A DNA stretch of 64,000 nucleotides from Ciona intestinalis (GCF_000224145.3 NW_004190341.2:62001-126000); one strand, 5' to 3'; shown: positions 39,801-49,421, counted from the stretch's first letter. Program-made: numbers and translations. Notes: generated by a model from the sequence alone, not told the origin.

Positions 39801-42800
39801 AGGGTGAGGACATGGGAATAATGCCAGATTTGGCCCATCACTCCAACACCCTTGTTAGTCCAAATTTGATGTGCTTGCGATCCGTTTTATTATAACATTA
39901 AACAATGAAGTGAAACTATGGTAATCATTGGGGCAAATTGGCATATATTCCTGGCAAAGGGGAAACTTAGGCCTATATAGGGTATAGCTGTCTCCAAATA
40001 GTATAAGATTAAAATATTAAAAAAAACTATGTATAATATAGAAAATATACTCCAAAATAAAATTTAAAACAGCCCCCATGAAAAGATCACTAATTTGCAC
40101 TAAAGTGTGCGTAAGTGTCCCATCTTTTTTATCAGAAACTTTCTTTTAGCTCTTATAAAATATTGAAAAGAACTACATAAAAGATATACCCTAAAAATAA
40201 TAAAATTAAAAAAGTCCCCATGAAAAGATAAATAAATTGACAGCCACCTCTTGTGGCCAGTCAAAGATAGAGAAAGGAAGCAATCCCGAGGAGAACCAAG
40301 TGTCGAGTACGTCTTCATCCTGGCGGAGTTTGATCTTGGAAGGGCAAACGTTAAACTTCTTGGCAGCTTTGTTGGTTGCTTCATTCTCACTACGACCTGA
40401 TACCCAATATTCACCATCTGTTTCCTATGGGGGTGAATAGGTGTGAATATAAGGTTTAAATAGGTGTGAATATAAGGTTTGAACGAGTGTGAATATAAGG
40501 TTTGAATGGGTGTGAATATAAGGGTTTTTGAAGCGTGTAATTAGTTCTATATGGGCGAGGTCCTACAGTGAGGCACGCCATAGGACCTGGGATTTAGGCC
40601 AGAGTTGGCCCATTACCCCAACATTGTATATGCACATTCTATTCTATATGGGTGAGGTCTTACAGTGAGGCATGTCATGGGACCTGGGATTTAGGCCAGA
40701 GTTGGCTCATTACCCCAACATTGTATATGCACATTCTATTGTATATGGGTGAGGTCCTACAGTGAGGTCTGCCATGGGACCTGGGATTTAAGCCAGAGTT
40801 GGCTCATTACCCCAACATTGTATATGCACATTCTATTCTATATGGGTGAGGTCCTACAGCGAGGCATGCCATGGGACCTGGGATTTAGGCCAGAGTTAGT
40901 CCATTATCCCAACATTGTATATGCACATTCTATTCTATATGGGTGAGGTCCTACAGTGAGGCATGCCATGGGACCTAGGATTTAGGCCAGAGTTAGCTCA
41001 TTACCCAATGTTCCTTTTTAAATTCTGATTCATTTATTTAAGATTTATTACAACAAACATAATACCAAATGTATTACATTACTTAAACCTCCGAATGCAC
41101 TAACCTCTCCTTTAGGAATACTAGAATCATCAATTGTAACAAAATAAGCTGGTATTCGATGCCCCCACCATAGTTGACGGGATATACACCAATCTCTAAT
41201 GTTGTCCAACCAATGGTACCTATAATGGTGTATTGGCTAGACTTTGTGTTGGGTTGTGTTGTACGATAGGTATAGTACTGTGGGGAAAGACGGGACACCT
41301 TTACACATAATATTCAAATATCCTGTTCATATTTTAAACAAGTAACAACGGTCTATGTGAGTCGTGAGGATACGGTTTTATAATTCTTTGAATGTTCTTT
41401 GTTTACTTACAAATGGGACGAGAAATATAATGAAAAGGTGTCCCATTTTTCCCCATCCCAATATATGTATTATAGTGGTGTAATGAATTTTGAATGTGGT
41501 TTATACTTTCATGGGGACAAGTCATACCAAAAAATATAGACAATAAAAAAAACGCATACCATGTTTTACAATGCATATCAGGGATAAGCTTAAGTTGTCC
41601 GTTCCTCACAGCGTCGACCGAGCGTTTAGCGGCCTCCTTACAATCCATGAACCACTGTACCTTTATAAGTGGCTCTACTATGTCTTTAGATCGACTGTGG
41701 GATAAAACAAATATGGTTGAATTCAAAATAGTAACCACTGGGTTGGAGCATTTGCCGTTAAGTGTCTTGACCAAGAATACATGAAACACCTATCAGCATC
41801 AAATAAATAAAAAAACTGAATTCACCAAAAAAGTTACAAAAATGTGTAACTTTATGGGTGATTGTTTTCATGTATGGCGGACAACTTGTACAACTCATTA
41901 GTGACAACTGGGTTAGAGAAATTATCGATAAGCGTCTTGCTCATGGTCACACACGCCAACGCGCCTATTAATATTGAACAAATGTAATAAACATAACCTC
42001 CCTGACCCCTCACCTACACACAGGTACCACCATAGGGTTGTCCTTTGTTCCTCGATAAAGCCCTCTGTTCTTGAGCGCTTCTACAACAGCAGTGCGTGCA
42101 GTGAAGCGTTTCATCCCGTCAAACTCTGTGTTTGTGTTTATGACATCACCATCGTCGGAGAAAATATTGATGAACTTGAGGTTGTGACGCTGTGGGGGGG
42201 GGGTTGGGAGTGATTAATGTTTGATTATTTAGCTAATTTATTTAAAAGTTATTATTAATTGCTTAATTAGCTGGTTAAATGATTAATATTTTAGTATCAA
42301 TAAGTACATAGGTATCAATTCGTTTAAATTATTTTTTGTTATTTAATGGAACATCCTGTCAGTTGAGTTATTTAAATAGCAAAAGATAAATAATCACATA
42401 GTCTGTTGACCATGTAATAAATAAACTGTATAAATAGCATAAATAGTATAAATAGTATAAATAGTTTCATACATATCACATCTTTATACAGTAAAAAAGT
42501 CTATTTAGTCCTTTTAATAAACTAAATAAATAGCCCCAAATAATATAATCAAAAAAATAATTACAGCATACTAATTAATTAATTACAGCATACTAATTAA
42601 TCAAATACAACATATTAATTAATCAACGACCCACCTTTCCGCATTCATAATCATTAGGGTCGTGGGAGGGGGTTATTTTAACAGCCCCGGTCCCAAAGTC
42701 TCGCTCCACCATTTCATCGCAAACTACGGGTAACTTGCGATCGGTGAACGGGTGTTGCACGTATTTGCCGTGTAAGTGCTGGAATGTAGAAGGTAATGTT

Positions 42801-45800
42801 GTAATATCATTGAATGTAAATTGCTTTATCCTTGCGTTGGGGCAACAACAGTCGTTATAACACGGGTGTTCTGTTTTATACACCTCGTGCCCGCTTACAA
42901 GTTACCATGTATGTAACTTATATATCTTCACTTGGCGGGGCAACAACAGTCGTTATAACACGGGTGTTCTGTTTCATACACCTCGTGCCCGCTTACGAGT
43001 TACCACGTATGTAACTTATTTATCCTCGCATGGCGGGGCAACGACAGTCGTCATAACATTGATGTTCTGTTTCATACACCTTGGCCCGCTTATGAATTAC
43101 AATGTTTGTAACTTTGTAGGTGGATACTTTTTAGATTTTTTTAATATAAGTAAGGTACCTTGTAACATATGGGGTGGTAAGGTATAATTAAAGTTACATA
43201 GTAGCGTGCTTGTATTGTCATATAACCTCACCCATGTAGTAACACTATATACACGACTCTTATTAAATGGGTGCATTATAAACCACTCGCCTTATACTTG
43301 GGATCCTCCGGATGAACCGCCACCCCCGTATCGCCCAACATCGTTTCAATCCTCGTTGTCGCGACAACAAGCTCCTCGTCACTATCGACGACGGGATATG
43401 CAAATGAGATGAGGACTCCGAACTCCACCTTGTGGTCGTAACCAGGGATACTGAGCATTGTGCGTCCCGTGAGTTCTTGCTTGTTTACCTGAGTGAAGAT
43501 ACATAGTGTTTACTATACAGTTATACAGTTACTACATATAGTGTACATGGGTAAGGGTTAACTTAGTATTTTGAAACATGTTTTGTATAACTGAGTTATA
43601 CAGTTATGTGTAATAACTTGACATTAAACATAGGGCAGGTTGTTGCTTGTTTACTTAAGTAAATGTATATAGCATATACTTTATTACTTATAGAGTTATA
43701 CAGTTATAAAACTGCATGTTGTGTAGCGTGGGGACAAACTAAGCACGAGGTGCTTCTAAATTGAGCAAAATATGGTTTGTGTATGTAATTTTGTGAGTGA
43801 TTATTTTTGTATGGCTAACAATTTAGACAACCCATTAGTGACCACTGGGTTGGAGCAATTATAAAAAAGTTTCTTGATCAGTATCGAATAAATATAATAA
43901 ACCATTGGGACAATGACTCAAAACTGATGTTTGGGCCCCTTGGGGTAGCTTTGGCTTGCCAGTAAACATGAGGTGTTATTAAAGGCTTAGCAACAAGCAT
44001 AAGGTGTTAGTTGTAAGTAACTGTACAGTTAGCATGAGATATGTGTTATAACTTGACAGCGAGTATGAGGCGTTATAACTTTACACTTGAGCATAAGATG
44101 CGATTATAAATGACAGTGAACACATGTATCTTTAAATTACAACNNNNNNNNNNNNNNNNNNNNNNNNNNNNNNNNNNNNNNNNNNNNNNNNNNNNNNNNN
44201 NNNNNNNNNNNNNNNNNNNNNNNNNNNNNNNNNNNNNNNNNNNNNNNNNNNNNNNNNNNNNNNNNNNNATAGGATATTTCATGTTTATCCTCGGGGNTGG
44301 GAAACCAAGGGGTTTAATACACGGGTGTTGCACACCATACATGGTGGCTTTATACACCTCATGCTTACTGTCAAGTTAGGATACTTTCATGTTTATCCTC
44401 GAGGTGGGAAACCAAGGGGTTTAATACACGGGTGTTGTACACCATACATGGTGGCTTCATACACCTAATGCTTACCATCAATTTAAATATTACACAACAA
44501 TGCCCCCTTTCATACAAACAAACCCTCTATGACATCACAACTCACTCATTCTTCCATTTCCAAACTTCTTTAATAAAACCCTCCCTTCCAATATCATGAC
44601 GAGACAACTTCTGCTCGCGCCATAACTTTTTCTCCACAACGACTTGTGTAGCAATACCTGCATGGTCGGTGCCAGGGTTCCATAACACTGTCTTGCCTTT
44701 CATTCGGTTCCATCTGAAACAATGACAAAACTTCAGATGAATGTGAATTATTATATAGTAGGGTGGGAAGACGGGACACCTTTAAATATACAAATACCCT
44801 GATCGTGTTTTAAACAATTAACAACGGTCTATGGGAGTTGCAAGAATTTGTTTTATAATTATTTGAATTTTTTTTGTTTACTACCAAATGGGACGGGAAA
44901 ATAGAATAAAAGGGTGTCCCATCTTTCTCCAAACAAAAAATTGCAAAACGTGTCCTAAAATGTTCAGTTCCGAGCGTTTTTACCAAATGATAAATTCTTT
45001 TTCTGTATGGCTGACAAATTGGGCATAAGTGAGCAATCCGACGGGTTTCTTTTTTCCTTCCCACAAACAAACCCACAATGTAAAATAAAATAGCATACTA
45101 CAATTATAACACACCATAGTTTAACTATGACATCACATTTTACAATTATGACATCACACACCTTGTTAATACATCTTCCACAGTATTAGTCAATGCATGG
45201 CCAAGATGGAGGCTTCCTGTAACATTGGGAGGGGGAAGGCAGATCATGAAAGTGCCTTTAGGATTTTCTTCATGGGCAGATTTACGCTGTGGGGAATATA
45301 TTTATGTTGTTTTTATTAGAGCAATTGTGCAATGTATAAGTGACTTTAGGGCATTAAGTGTCTTGCCCAAGGACACATACACCCACAACACAATGGTAAC
45401 AGCATTAAGCATATGTTTTAAACCTGCGACCCATATAAACATATAATAAACATTGAACCCCTACAGCGTGAGGGCCTGGGATTTTAACATCGAAAACGGG
45501 TATGGTGTTCTCCGCCAGCGACTAAACTAGCCGGTCAAAATTAACAGACTAAATTTTAGTCGGCGATTTTGGCGTAGACTAGTTTAGTTGGTATCCAAGA
45601 ATGCTATCCATAGTATGTAAAGTTGAACAATATTCACTACAATCCATATAATACGACATTGGCATTCAGTGGCGCAACCAGAAAAAAAATAAGGGGAAGG
45701 GGGGGTTCCAATCAAAAAAATTAAAAAAGAATTTTTTTTAAATTTTTTTTTAATTAATTTTTTTTTTGGTTTAAAAGGGTGGGGTCGCGCCACCAAAACC

Positions 45801-48800
45801 CCCCTGGCTACGCAACAATGACATTAATGTATTACCACTTACCCCATACTCGGGCTTGAAGAATCCCATCTTTTCCCACCAAGAATACCAAGCTGCTTCT
45901 ACATATTGTGGGCTGTAGCTGTCCGGTAGTGGACCTATGGGTGGAAACAATATATTGAATAAAATTTATAAGTTATAAAGCAAGTTAAGTTATAATATAT
46001 GTAAGCTTAAATTTCCTGCACAATTTTTTTATCTGTTTGCATTTTTATCACAAGTTTGGTTTAGGTTAATTTTTTACCTGCACTTAAAACAAGTTTATAA
46101 GATTTCTATGTATTACAAGATTCCTATGTATTTATAAGATTTCTATGTATTTATAAGATTTCTATGTATTTATAAGATTTCTATGTATTTATAAGATTTC
46201 TATATATATAAAAGATTTCTATGTATTTACAAGATTTCTATGTATTACCTGATACATCCTTCTTTTCACCGGGTGGAGTATTTTTCTCATACTTTATTAT
46301 AGTTGCCTTCTTCTCAGACTTTTCAGCTCGCTTGGGTTTAGGCTTTTTGCCCTGTAGTTTATTAAATAGTTTAAATATAAATTTAAGCAATACCAGTGTG
46401 TAGCGTACTGTGTATAGGTGTTCTGTTTCATACACCTCGTGGTCATTTGCGAGTTACCGCGTATGCAACTTATTTATCCTCGCATGACAATCGTTATAAC
46501 ACCAGTGTTCTGTTACACCATGTACGTAACTTGGTGGGTGATTGTTTCATGTTAACTTTATAGATTTATTTATGGCTGACGATTTAGACAACCCATAAAT
46601 GACCACTTGCCCTGAACACATACGCCCACAATGGTAGCATCATCGAGCCTTGATCCATAACCTCTGGGTTAGAAGTGGGCACGCCAACCACTGTACCACA
46701 GCAGGATACGATAAAACCATCATTTTAAAGCCCTTGTCGCCTAGCTTTGGGAAAGCGATAGGCTGCAAAAACTAGTGAGATCCATGCAGTAGCACCCCCC
46801 GGGTGTTGGGGTAATGGGCCAATCCTGGCCTAAATCCCAGGTTCCATGGCATGCCTCACTGTAGGGCCCCACCCATATAGAATAGAATGTGCATATACAA
46901 TGTTGGGGTAATGGGTAACTCTGGCCTAAATCCCAGGATCCATGGCATGCCACGCCACGGGACCTCACCCACATAGAATAGAAAACCAGCACCCACCTCT
47001 TTAGCTTGACTTTGTTCTTGTGCTTTTTTATTCTTAGCAAGAAACTTTTCCATTTTTTCTCTTTTTTTTGCCTCCTTTTTCAACTGAGCTTCAGTCTTTG
47101 GCTTCTCTCCTTTTCCCTCACTCTCTTTTGCACTGCTGGAGAATTAAGTAGAAACTATTTATTGTATATAAATAGTATATCATCAAAGAAATGGTATGTT
47201 AGCAATAACAACAAAGGAAATGATGCAAGCTTATCATCTGTTACTATTATTTATTATGTTTTATTATCTTTAAATGCATGTAGCTTGCAACACAGAATTG
47301 ACATTATTATTTAGGTTAATATGTCTACAACCAGATTTATATCTGCTTGCTAACTTTTACCTTAAATAACTTTTTTTTTGATAATAAATTAATTTCACTT
47401 TTTTTGATAATAATTTGCTTTTATTTTTGATAACTACTTTTAATTTATTTGACAATAAATTATTTTTTATGTTTTTTCGATAAAAATTTGCTTATACTTT
47501 TTGATAATAAATTACTTTTACGTTCTGTGATAACAAATTCTTTTTACTGTTTTTTTTTAACAATTGCCCTTTTGTTTATTACAATTAGACCTAACAATAC
47601 CCCAACAACTCACATTGTGACATCATTCTCCTGCAGAGCGAGTTTCCTAAACGCATCACAACCCCCTTTGTCGTATTTCACCTCGGCCACGCACAACTGC
47701 ACATCACCATCGCCCCCGGCAACCGCATCGATTGCGTTACGGAATTGCTCCTGATTGACGAGGGTGTTGAACCATCGGGTGGCGCTAACAAATTTCTCCC
47801 TCGTTGCTGGGGTCAGGAACTATAGAAATAATATAAAAAGTATGAAAAAAATATAAATGACTATAAAATAGAAACAAATCAAATAATATTAAGTTATGAA
47901 AATGTTGTTTTTTATATTGTACCAGGTGAATTTAAACTTTTCTTAAAGTAAAGGGTAAAAGAAGAGGTATTAGGTACTAGGTACCAATGTACCATGAATC
48001 AGACATTGGGTCAACTCCGGCTTGCCTTGCATATAAAATAGAAAAGGGTATAATAATAAGTAATAGTAAAAACTTAAATAAATAATAAAAACATCAATCC
48101 TACTTTACAGTGTGCGTAAAGATTAACAAACTTCCGTCTTATATAAACTATAAAACATATATATCTATTTAGTTTATAAACAGAAACCATAACAACAATT
48201 TTACGTTAAGCATATATTTATTAATATGCAATGAAACAAACTTACAAATTTGAATGGAAAATATAAAGCAACTGCACATGCAACATCGGCTTGTGTTATT
48301 CTGTCTCCAACCAAGTACATGTTATGTAGAAGGTGTTGATCAAGTATTGCTAAGTATTTCAAAACTTCTGCTTGGGCATGGTTCACCTCCTGGGTAGGAT
48401 AAGGTATATATTGTAAATGAAGGTTACTTGTGGGGCAACGACAGTCGTTATAACACGGGTGTTCTGTTTCATACACCTCATACTCACTTACGAATTACCA
48501 CATATGTAACTTATTTATCCTCGCATGGCGGGGCAATGACAGTCAATATAACAAGGGTGTTCTGTTTCATACACCTCATGCCCGCATACGAGTTACCACA
48601 TATGTAACTCATTTATCCTCTCGTGGCCGGAAAACGACAGTATAACATGGGTGTTATGTTTCCGTTTTATACACCTTGTTCCAGCTTAAAAGTTACCTAG
48701 TATTTTGTAATTTATTATTTTTCTGGATTTATAGGCTATATATACTATATTCTGCAAACTGGTTGATTATATACATATAGCCAATAATTTTCAATATGAT

Positions 48801-49421
48801 ATAAGCACCGCTGTTGCATTGTATGCATGAATGCACTTTGTACGCTAAAAGTTATTAGCTTGATTATAATGCACTTCCATATCTTCATCACCACAACATA
48901 AACATCATATATTCACCTGTTTATTATAATTCCTCAACCCCATATAAGGATATACCCAACAGCACACTCTAGTGTTCAGATCATCAGCGTAACCGATCCA
49001 CTGCCGGATCTCGGAGTTCTCATTCAGGGTATTCCCCCACAAACACTCCTTCCCAACCAGATAAGAGATTGCGTTCGAATCGGTGAAGGTTGTCCCATCT
49101 TTCTCATATCTGTACAATAAACGGTTAAAGTCAAGCAAATTAATGAGTGTCACTATTATAACTGGCAAATATGTCATATACAAATATTTCACAAAAAAAT
49201 GAATGTTTTGAGCAAGGCTCCCATAAATTAAAATATTCACACAAGTTATATACGTGGTAACTTATAATTTTCTATGTATTTATTCAGGTAAACACCAACC
49301 TAATGCTTTGCTTAGGATCAGTGTTGGGCAGAATCTTCAATGGTTGAGCGGCAAAATTAGCAGCAACTTTAATTTTTAAACAAGAATAATTTAGTTTGCT
49401 TCCAGAAAAATAAAGAGCCAT
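24780..49421 (-). CDS. VARS1: Valyl-tRNA synthetase, cytosolic, GST-fused (one exon in assembly gap)
   Basis: Charges tRNA-Val with valine and edits mischarged threonine. The animal cytosolic form binds elongation factor 1 through its GST-like N-terminus. Exons, 5' to 3': 49421-49300, 49109-48917, 48389-48246, 47819-47614, 47135-46997, 46351-46249, 45934-45843, 45286-45162, 44713-44546, [exon 10 missing at the N gap], 43488-43291, 42778-42635, 42189-42014, 41694-41560, 41219-41105, 40424-40248, 39746-39641, 39254-39130, 38843-38696, 38501-38374, 37809-37654, 37181-36975, 36562-36451, 35166-34991, 33887-33738, 24854-24780. All visible junctions keep phase. About 1,205 residues are seen; with ~70 missing this matches the ~1,265 of vertebrates. 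Order: GST-like domain (1-~220), Lys-rich linker (~223-302), Rossmann fold with HIGH motif HLGH (360-363), editing domain ([24 protein letters not shown]), KMSKS, anticodon-binding helices ([11 protein letters not shown]), C-terminal coiled coil. The last intron contains a serpin gene. Confidence 0.95.
24985..25270 (+). mobile_element. SINE copy with 1.3 B units
   Basis: The B unit at 24985-25115 (CTTATTTATCCTCGCATGGA) runs directly into the SINE body (AACTTTGCCGGTGATTC, GTCTTGTCGAAGACC) and a tRNA-like head remnant (TCGAACCCGGTAACCCCTAG at ~25233). This shows the B unit and the SINE are one element. It lies in the last VARS1 intron. Confidence 0.6.
25923..31325 (+). CDS. Secreted serpin (serine protease inhibitor family)
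   Basis: Eight exons, 25923-25990, 27202-27411, 27935-28118, 28480-28629, 29089-29248, 29819-29952, 30349-30519, 31161-31325, join in phase into 413 residues, the usual serpin length. Residues 1-~19 ([19 protein letters not shown]) are a signal peptide. Family landmarks in order: [20 protein letters not shown] (helix B/C region), the [10 protein letters not shown] strand, [47 protein letters not shown], then [12 protein letters not shown] and FMGRVARP at the C-terminus. The reactive loop (hinge from E362) has small residues at T365-S370, typical of inhibitors, and an F-R-S-V segment at 376-379. The target is probably trypsin-like if R377 is P1; this is inference. There is no ER-retention tail, so it is probably extracellular. 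AATAAA lies at 31562. The gene sits wholly in the last VARS1 intron, opposite strand. Which vertebrate clade is closest cannot be told by eye. Confidence 0.95.
26027..26742 (+). repeat. Family B array, ~7.4 units
   Basis: TTATCCTCGC occurs at 26191 and TTATCC at 26288, giving a 97-bp period. Units alternate between ACTTGGGTG and ACACGGGTG variants in a pattern that suggests higher-order duplication. It lies in serpin intron 1. Confidence 0.85.
26985..27182 (+). repeat. Family G short array (GGGTGTTGCACACCATACA unit)
   Basis: Three diverged units of ACA(C/T)GGTG, TTCATACACCTCATGC and CACTGTCA(A/G)GTT. They end about 20 bp before the serpin exon 2 acceptor. Fuller copies with a GGTTTAATACACGG spacer lie at 37378-37615 and 44280-44480. 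Confidence 0.55.
27712..27900 (-). repeat. Family A array, ~2 units
   Basis: Two units in serpin intron 2. The array ends about 35 bp before the exon at 27935, so the exon's polypyrimidine and branch region lies directly against repeat sequence. Confidence 0.75.
28125..28255 (+). repeat. 34-bp minisatellite, ~4 units
   Basis: GGTTTGGTATACTGTGATTA and AATAAATACGTTGGT units repeat with a 34-bp period (ACTGTG at 28161, 28195, 28229) just after the serpin exon 3 donor. Confidence 0.75.
28735..29060 (-). repeat. Family B array, ~3.3 units
   Basis: Minus-orientation units in serpin intron 4 (GTGGTAACTCGTAAGCGGGC, GGATAAATAAGTTACATA). The last unit is cut about 30 bp before exon 5 at 29089. Confidence 0.75.
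29300..29768 (+). repeat. Family C array, 112-bp period, ~4.2 units
   Basis: TCGGTCAAATACAAC occurs at 29315, 29427 and 29539, giving an exact 112-bp period. It fills serpin intron 5, between the exon ending 29248 and that starting 29819. Open frames on the minus strand (29370-29847) come from this repeat. Confidence 0.8.
30555..31050 (-). mobile_element. SINE with tandem B tail, ~3.7 units
   Basis: The body (GCAAGACACTTAACGGTAAT at ~30560, ATGGGTTGTCTATATTG) runs without a break into B units at ~30650 and ends in (CATT)n near 31026-31040, a SINE-like simple tail. It lies in serpin intron 7, with the next exon at 31161. Confidence 0.7.
31330..32640. repeat. Diverged AT-rich repeat region
   Basis: Repeated phrases (AATTTAC/GAACTTTG, ACAATTAAACCAGTTTTTG, TTACTTGCTAATTAATTAAA) recur at roughly 110-130-bp spacing from 31330 to 32170, then give way to a TATAATACATTACTG-like low-complexity tract to about 32600. 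The plus-strand open frame at 32034-32261 is not supported. No serpin or VARS1 exon was found here. Confidence 0.4.
32778..33712 (+). repeat. Family A array, ~9.6 units, 97-bp period
   Basis: TGGGACCTGG occurs at 32874, 32971 and 33068, fixing the period at 97 bp. Internal units (33000-33540) are almost identical, while the outer ones have drifted, as expected for unequal exchange. It ends about 25 bp from the donor side of the VARS1 exon at 33738. Confidence 0.9.
33960..34890 (-). mobile_element. SINE body plus B array, ~6.8 units
   Basis: SINE body words (GGGCAAGACCCCTAAC, CCCAGTGGTCTCTAATGGG) at 33990-34045 precede the array from 34220. The unit start ATGCGAGGAT occurs at 34301, 34399 and 34497, giving a 98-bp period. 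Array units carry GATGGCACGAAGTG or GCGAGCACGAGGTG variants. It fills the VARS1 intron 33888-34990. Confidence 0.75.
35305..36440 (-). repeat. Family A array, ~11.7 units
   Basis: The longest family A array. A two-unit higher-order pattern (GGGGTAATGTGCC unit alternating with GGGGTAATGGGCAA unit) repeats at 35930-36360. It fills the VARS1 intron 35167-36450 and ends about 12 bp from the exon at 36451. Confidence 0.9.
36740..36935 (-). repeat. Family A, ~2 units
   Basis: It lies in the VARS1 intron 36563-36974, ending about 40 bp from the exon at 36975. It creates the plus-strand open frame at 36822-37028, a shadow. Confidence 0.75.
37378..37618 (+). repeat. Family G array, ~115-bp unit, ~2 copies
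   Basis: CACACCATACA(C/T)GGTGGCTT, TCATGCTCACTGT, GGATACTTTCATGTTTAT, CTCGGGGTGGGAAACCAA and GGTTTAATACACGGGTGTTG follow in order and repeat. It abuts the VARS1 exon 37654-37809 on its 3' side. Confidence 0.7.
37900..38275. mobile_element. B unit, SINE fragment and partial family D element
   Basis: About 1.3 B units (37905-38035) lead into a short SINE body piece (AACTTTGTGGGTGATTG). From 38100 comes the right half of a family D element (TCTCATCCCATTTGGTAGT, ACGACTCTCATAAACTGG, GGTGTCCTTTACCCCACCC). Nested insertion is likely. Confidence 0.55.
38876..39115 (-). repeat. 40-bp minisatellite with T-arm-like core, 6 units
   Basis: CCTGGATTCGAACCCAGGA and TTGGTTCTCCAACCCTGG repeat with a 40-bp period (TTGGTTCTCC at 38881 and 38921). 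On the minus strand each unit reads GGGTTCGAATCCAGG, the tRNA T-arm/B-box consensus. It lies in the VARS1 intron 38844-39129. Long open frames on both strands arise from it. Confidence 0.8.
39130..39254 (-). CDS. VARS1: VARS1 exon bearing the KMSKS motif
   Basis: This exon encodes [19 protein letters not shown] and then [16 protein letters not shown] is the class I synthetase loop that stabilises the transition state of amino-acid activation. The acceptor is TTTCCAG and the donor GAG|GTAAGA. The motif is intact, which argues that the locus is functional. Confidence 0.95.
39285..39525 (+). repeat. ~28-bp minisatellite (GGGGCAAGATGG unit)
   Basis: About eight imperfect units of GGGGCAAGATGGCACATG plus TTATTATT, in the VARS1 intron 39255-39640. 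The core matches the terminal motif of family D elements with C for T. Confidence 0.65.
40550..41012 (+). repeat. Family A array, ~4.7 units
   Basis: Plus-orientation units in the VARS1 intron 40425-41104. A separate ~27-bp tandem (AGGTGTGAATATAAGGTTTG) precedes it at 40437-40535. Confidence 0.8.
41278..41465. mobile_element. Family D terminal-inverted-repeat element
   Basis: It begins TACTGTGGGGAAAGACGGGA and ends GTGTCCCATTTTTCCCCAT. It retains the interior GTGAGTCGTGAGGATACGG and TTACAAATGGGACGAG. It sits in the VARS1 intron 41220-41559. Confidence 0.65.
41845..41975 (-). mobile_element. SINE body fragment
   Basis: TAACTTTATGGGTGATTG, TGTATGGCGGACAACTTG, CAACTGGGTTAGAG and GCGTCTTGCTCATGG are present. 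No head and no B tail remain. A second SINE fragment with GTAACCACTGGGTTGGAG is at 41730-41780. Confidence 0.5.
42779..43290 (-). other. VARS1: GC-AG intron of VARS1 containing a B array
   Basis: The 5' splice site reads AAG|GCGAGT instead of GT. Joining there to CCAG|CAC keeps phase 0 and gives YKHLHGKY, which follows the family alignment exactly. The nearest GT (4 nt on) would break the frame. B units occupy 42825-43115. Confidence 0.8.
43292..44143. other. VARS1 sequence flanking the gap; exon at its right end plus intron
   Basis: Exon 43488-43291 is coding. From 43489 to 44143 I see a SINE body fragment (43780-43880), short repeats of AGCATGAG/AGCATAAGG(T/A)G at 43960-44100, and no part of the missing synthetase exon. 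Confidence 0.5.
44144..44268. other. Assembly gap hiding a VARS1 exon
   Basis: 125 N. The coding sequence stops at 44546 in phase 2 (WKWKN then GA) and resumes at 43488 in phase 0 ([10 protein letters not shown]). About 70 family residues between these points, including the conserved block before the editing domain, are absent from the flanking sequence. The gap must be larger than 125 if it holds a ~210-nt exon, so the N count looks like a placeholder. Confidence 0.8.
44280..44480 (+). repeat. Family G array, ~1.7 units
   Basis: Same word order as at 37378-37618, with one ambiguous base at 44297. It borders the gap and probably extends into it, which may be why the assembly broke here. Confidence 0.65.
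44757..45060. mobile_element. Family D element followed by SINE fragment
   Basis: Family D runs from TAGGGTGGGAAGACGGGACA (44759) to GGGTGTCCCATCTTTCTCCA (~44933). At 44995-45050 a SINE-like TTCTGTATGGCTGACAAATT follows. Both are in the VARS1 intron 44714-45161. Confidence 0.6.
45162..45286 (-). CDS. VARS1: VARS1 exon bearing the HIGH motif
   Basis: Encodes [20 protein letters not shown]. The PPPNVTG and HLGH signature is the ATP-binding HIGH motif of class I synthetases of the Ile/Leu/Val group, here residues 351-363. Acceptor CCCCACAG, donor ACAAG|GTGTGT. Confidence 0.95.
45510..45830. repeat. Inverted-repeat sequences and GTGGCGTAGCCAGGGGG-type end
   Basis: GCGACTAAACTAGCCG at 45517 is mirrored by GACTAGTTTAGTTGG at ~45575. 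A second segment, 45667-45822, starts CAGTGGCGCAACCAGAAA and ends CCCCCCTGGCTACGCAAC, giving roughly complementary ends around a poly-A/T interior. They look like small non-autonomous elements in the VARS1 intron 45287-45842. Confidence 0.4.
46098..46248 (+). repeat. ~19-20-bp minisatellite at a VARS1 donor site
   Basis: About eight units of ATAAGATTTCTATGTATTT. On the minus strand the last unit begins inside the donor of exon 46351-46249 (CAG|GTAATACATAG), so the repeat starts at the splice site itself. Confidence 0.7.
46408..46705 (-). mobile_element. SINE with one B unit
   Basis: B unit words (CATACACCTCGTGGTCATTT, ACTTATTTATCCTCGC) followed by body (AACTTGGTGGGTGATTG, CGATTTAGACAACCCAT) and a head remnant (GGCACGCCAACCACTGTACC at ~46677) in order. 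It lies in the VARS1 intron 46352-46996. Confidence 0.6.
46795..46985 (-). repeat. Family A, 2 units
   Basis: Both units are diverged (GGTAATGGGCCAATCCTGG; GGATCCATGGCATGCCACG). They end about 12 bp from the donor of exon 47135-46997. Confidence 0.7.
48420..48700 (+). repeat. Family B array, ~2.8 units
   Basis: It lies in the VARS1 intron 48390-48916, with units degrading to the right (CTCTCGTGGCCGGAAAACG in the last). Confidence 0.7.

Noticed and set aside
46741..47083. Minus-strand frames of 99 and 75 codons
   Set aside because: They mix the true VARS1 linker exon (47135-46997) with family A satellite beyond its GTGGGT donor; only the exon is coding.
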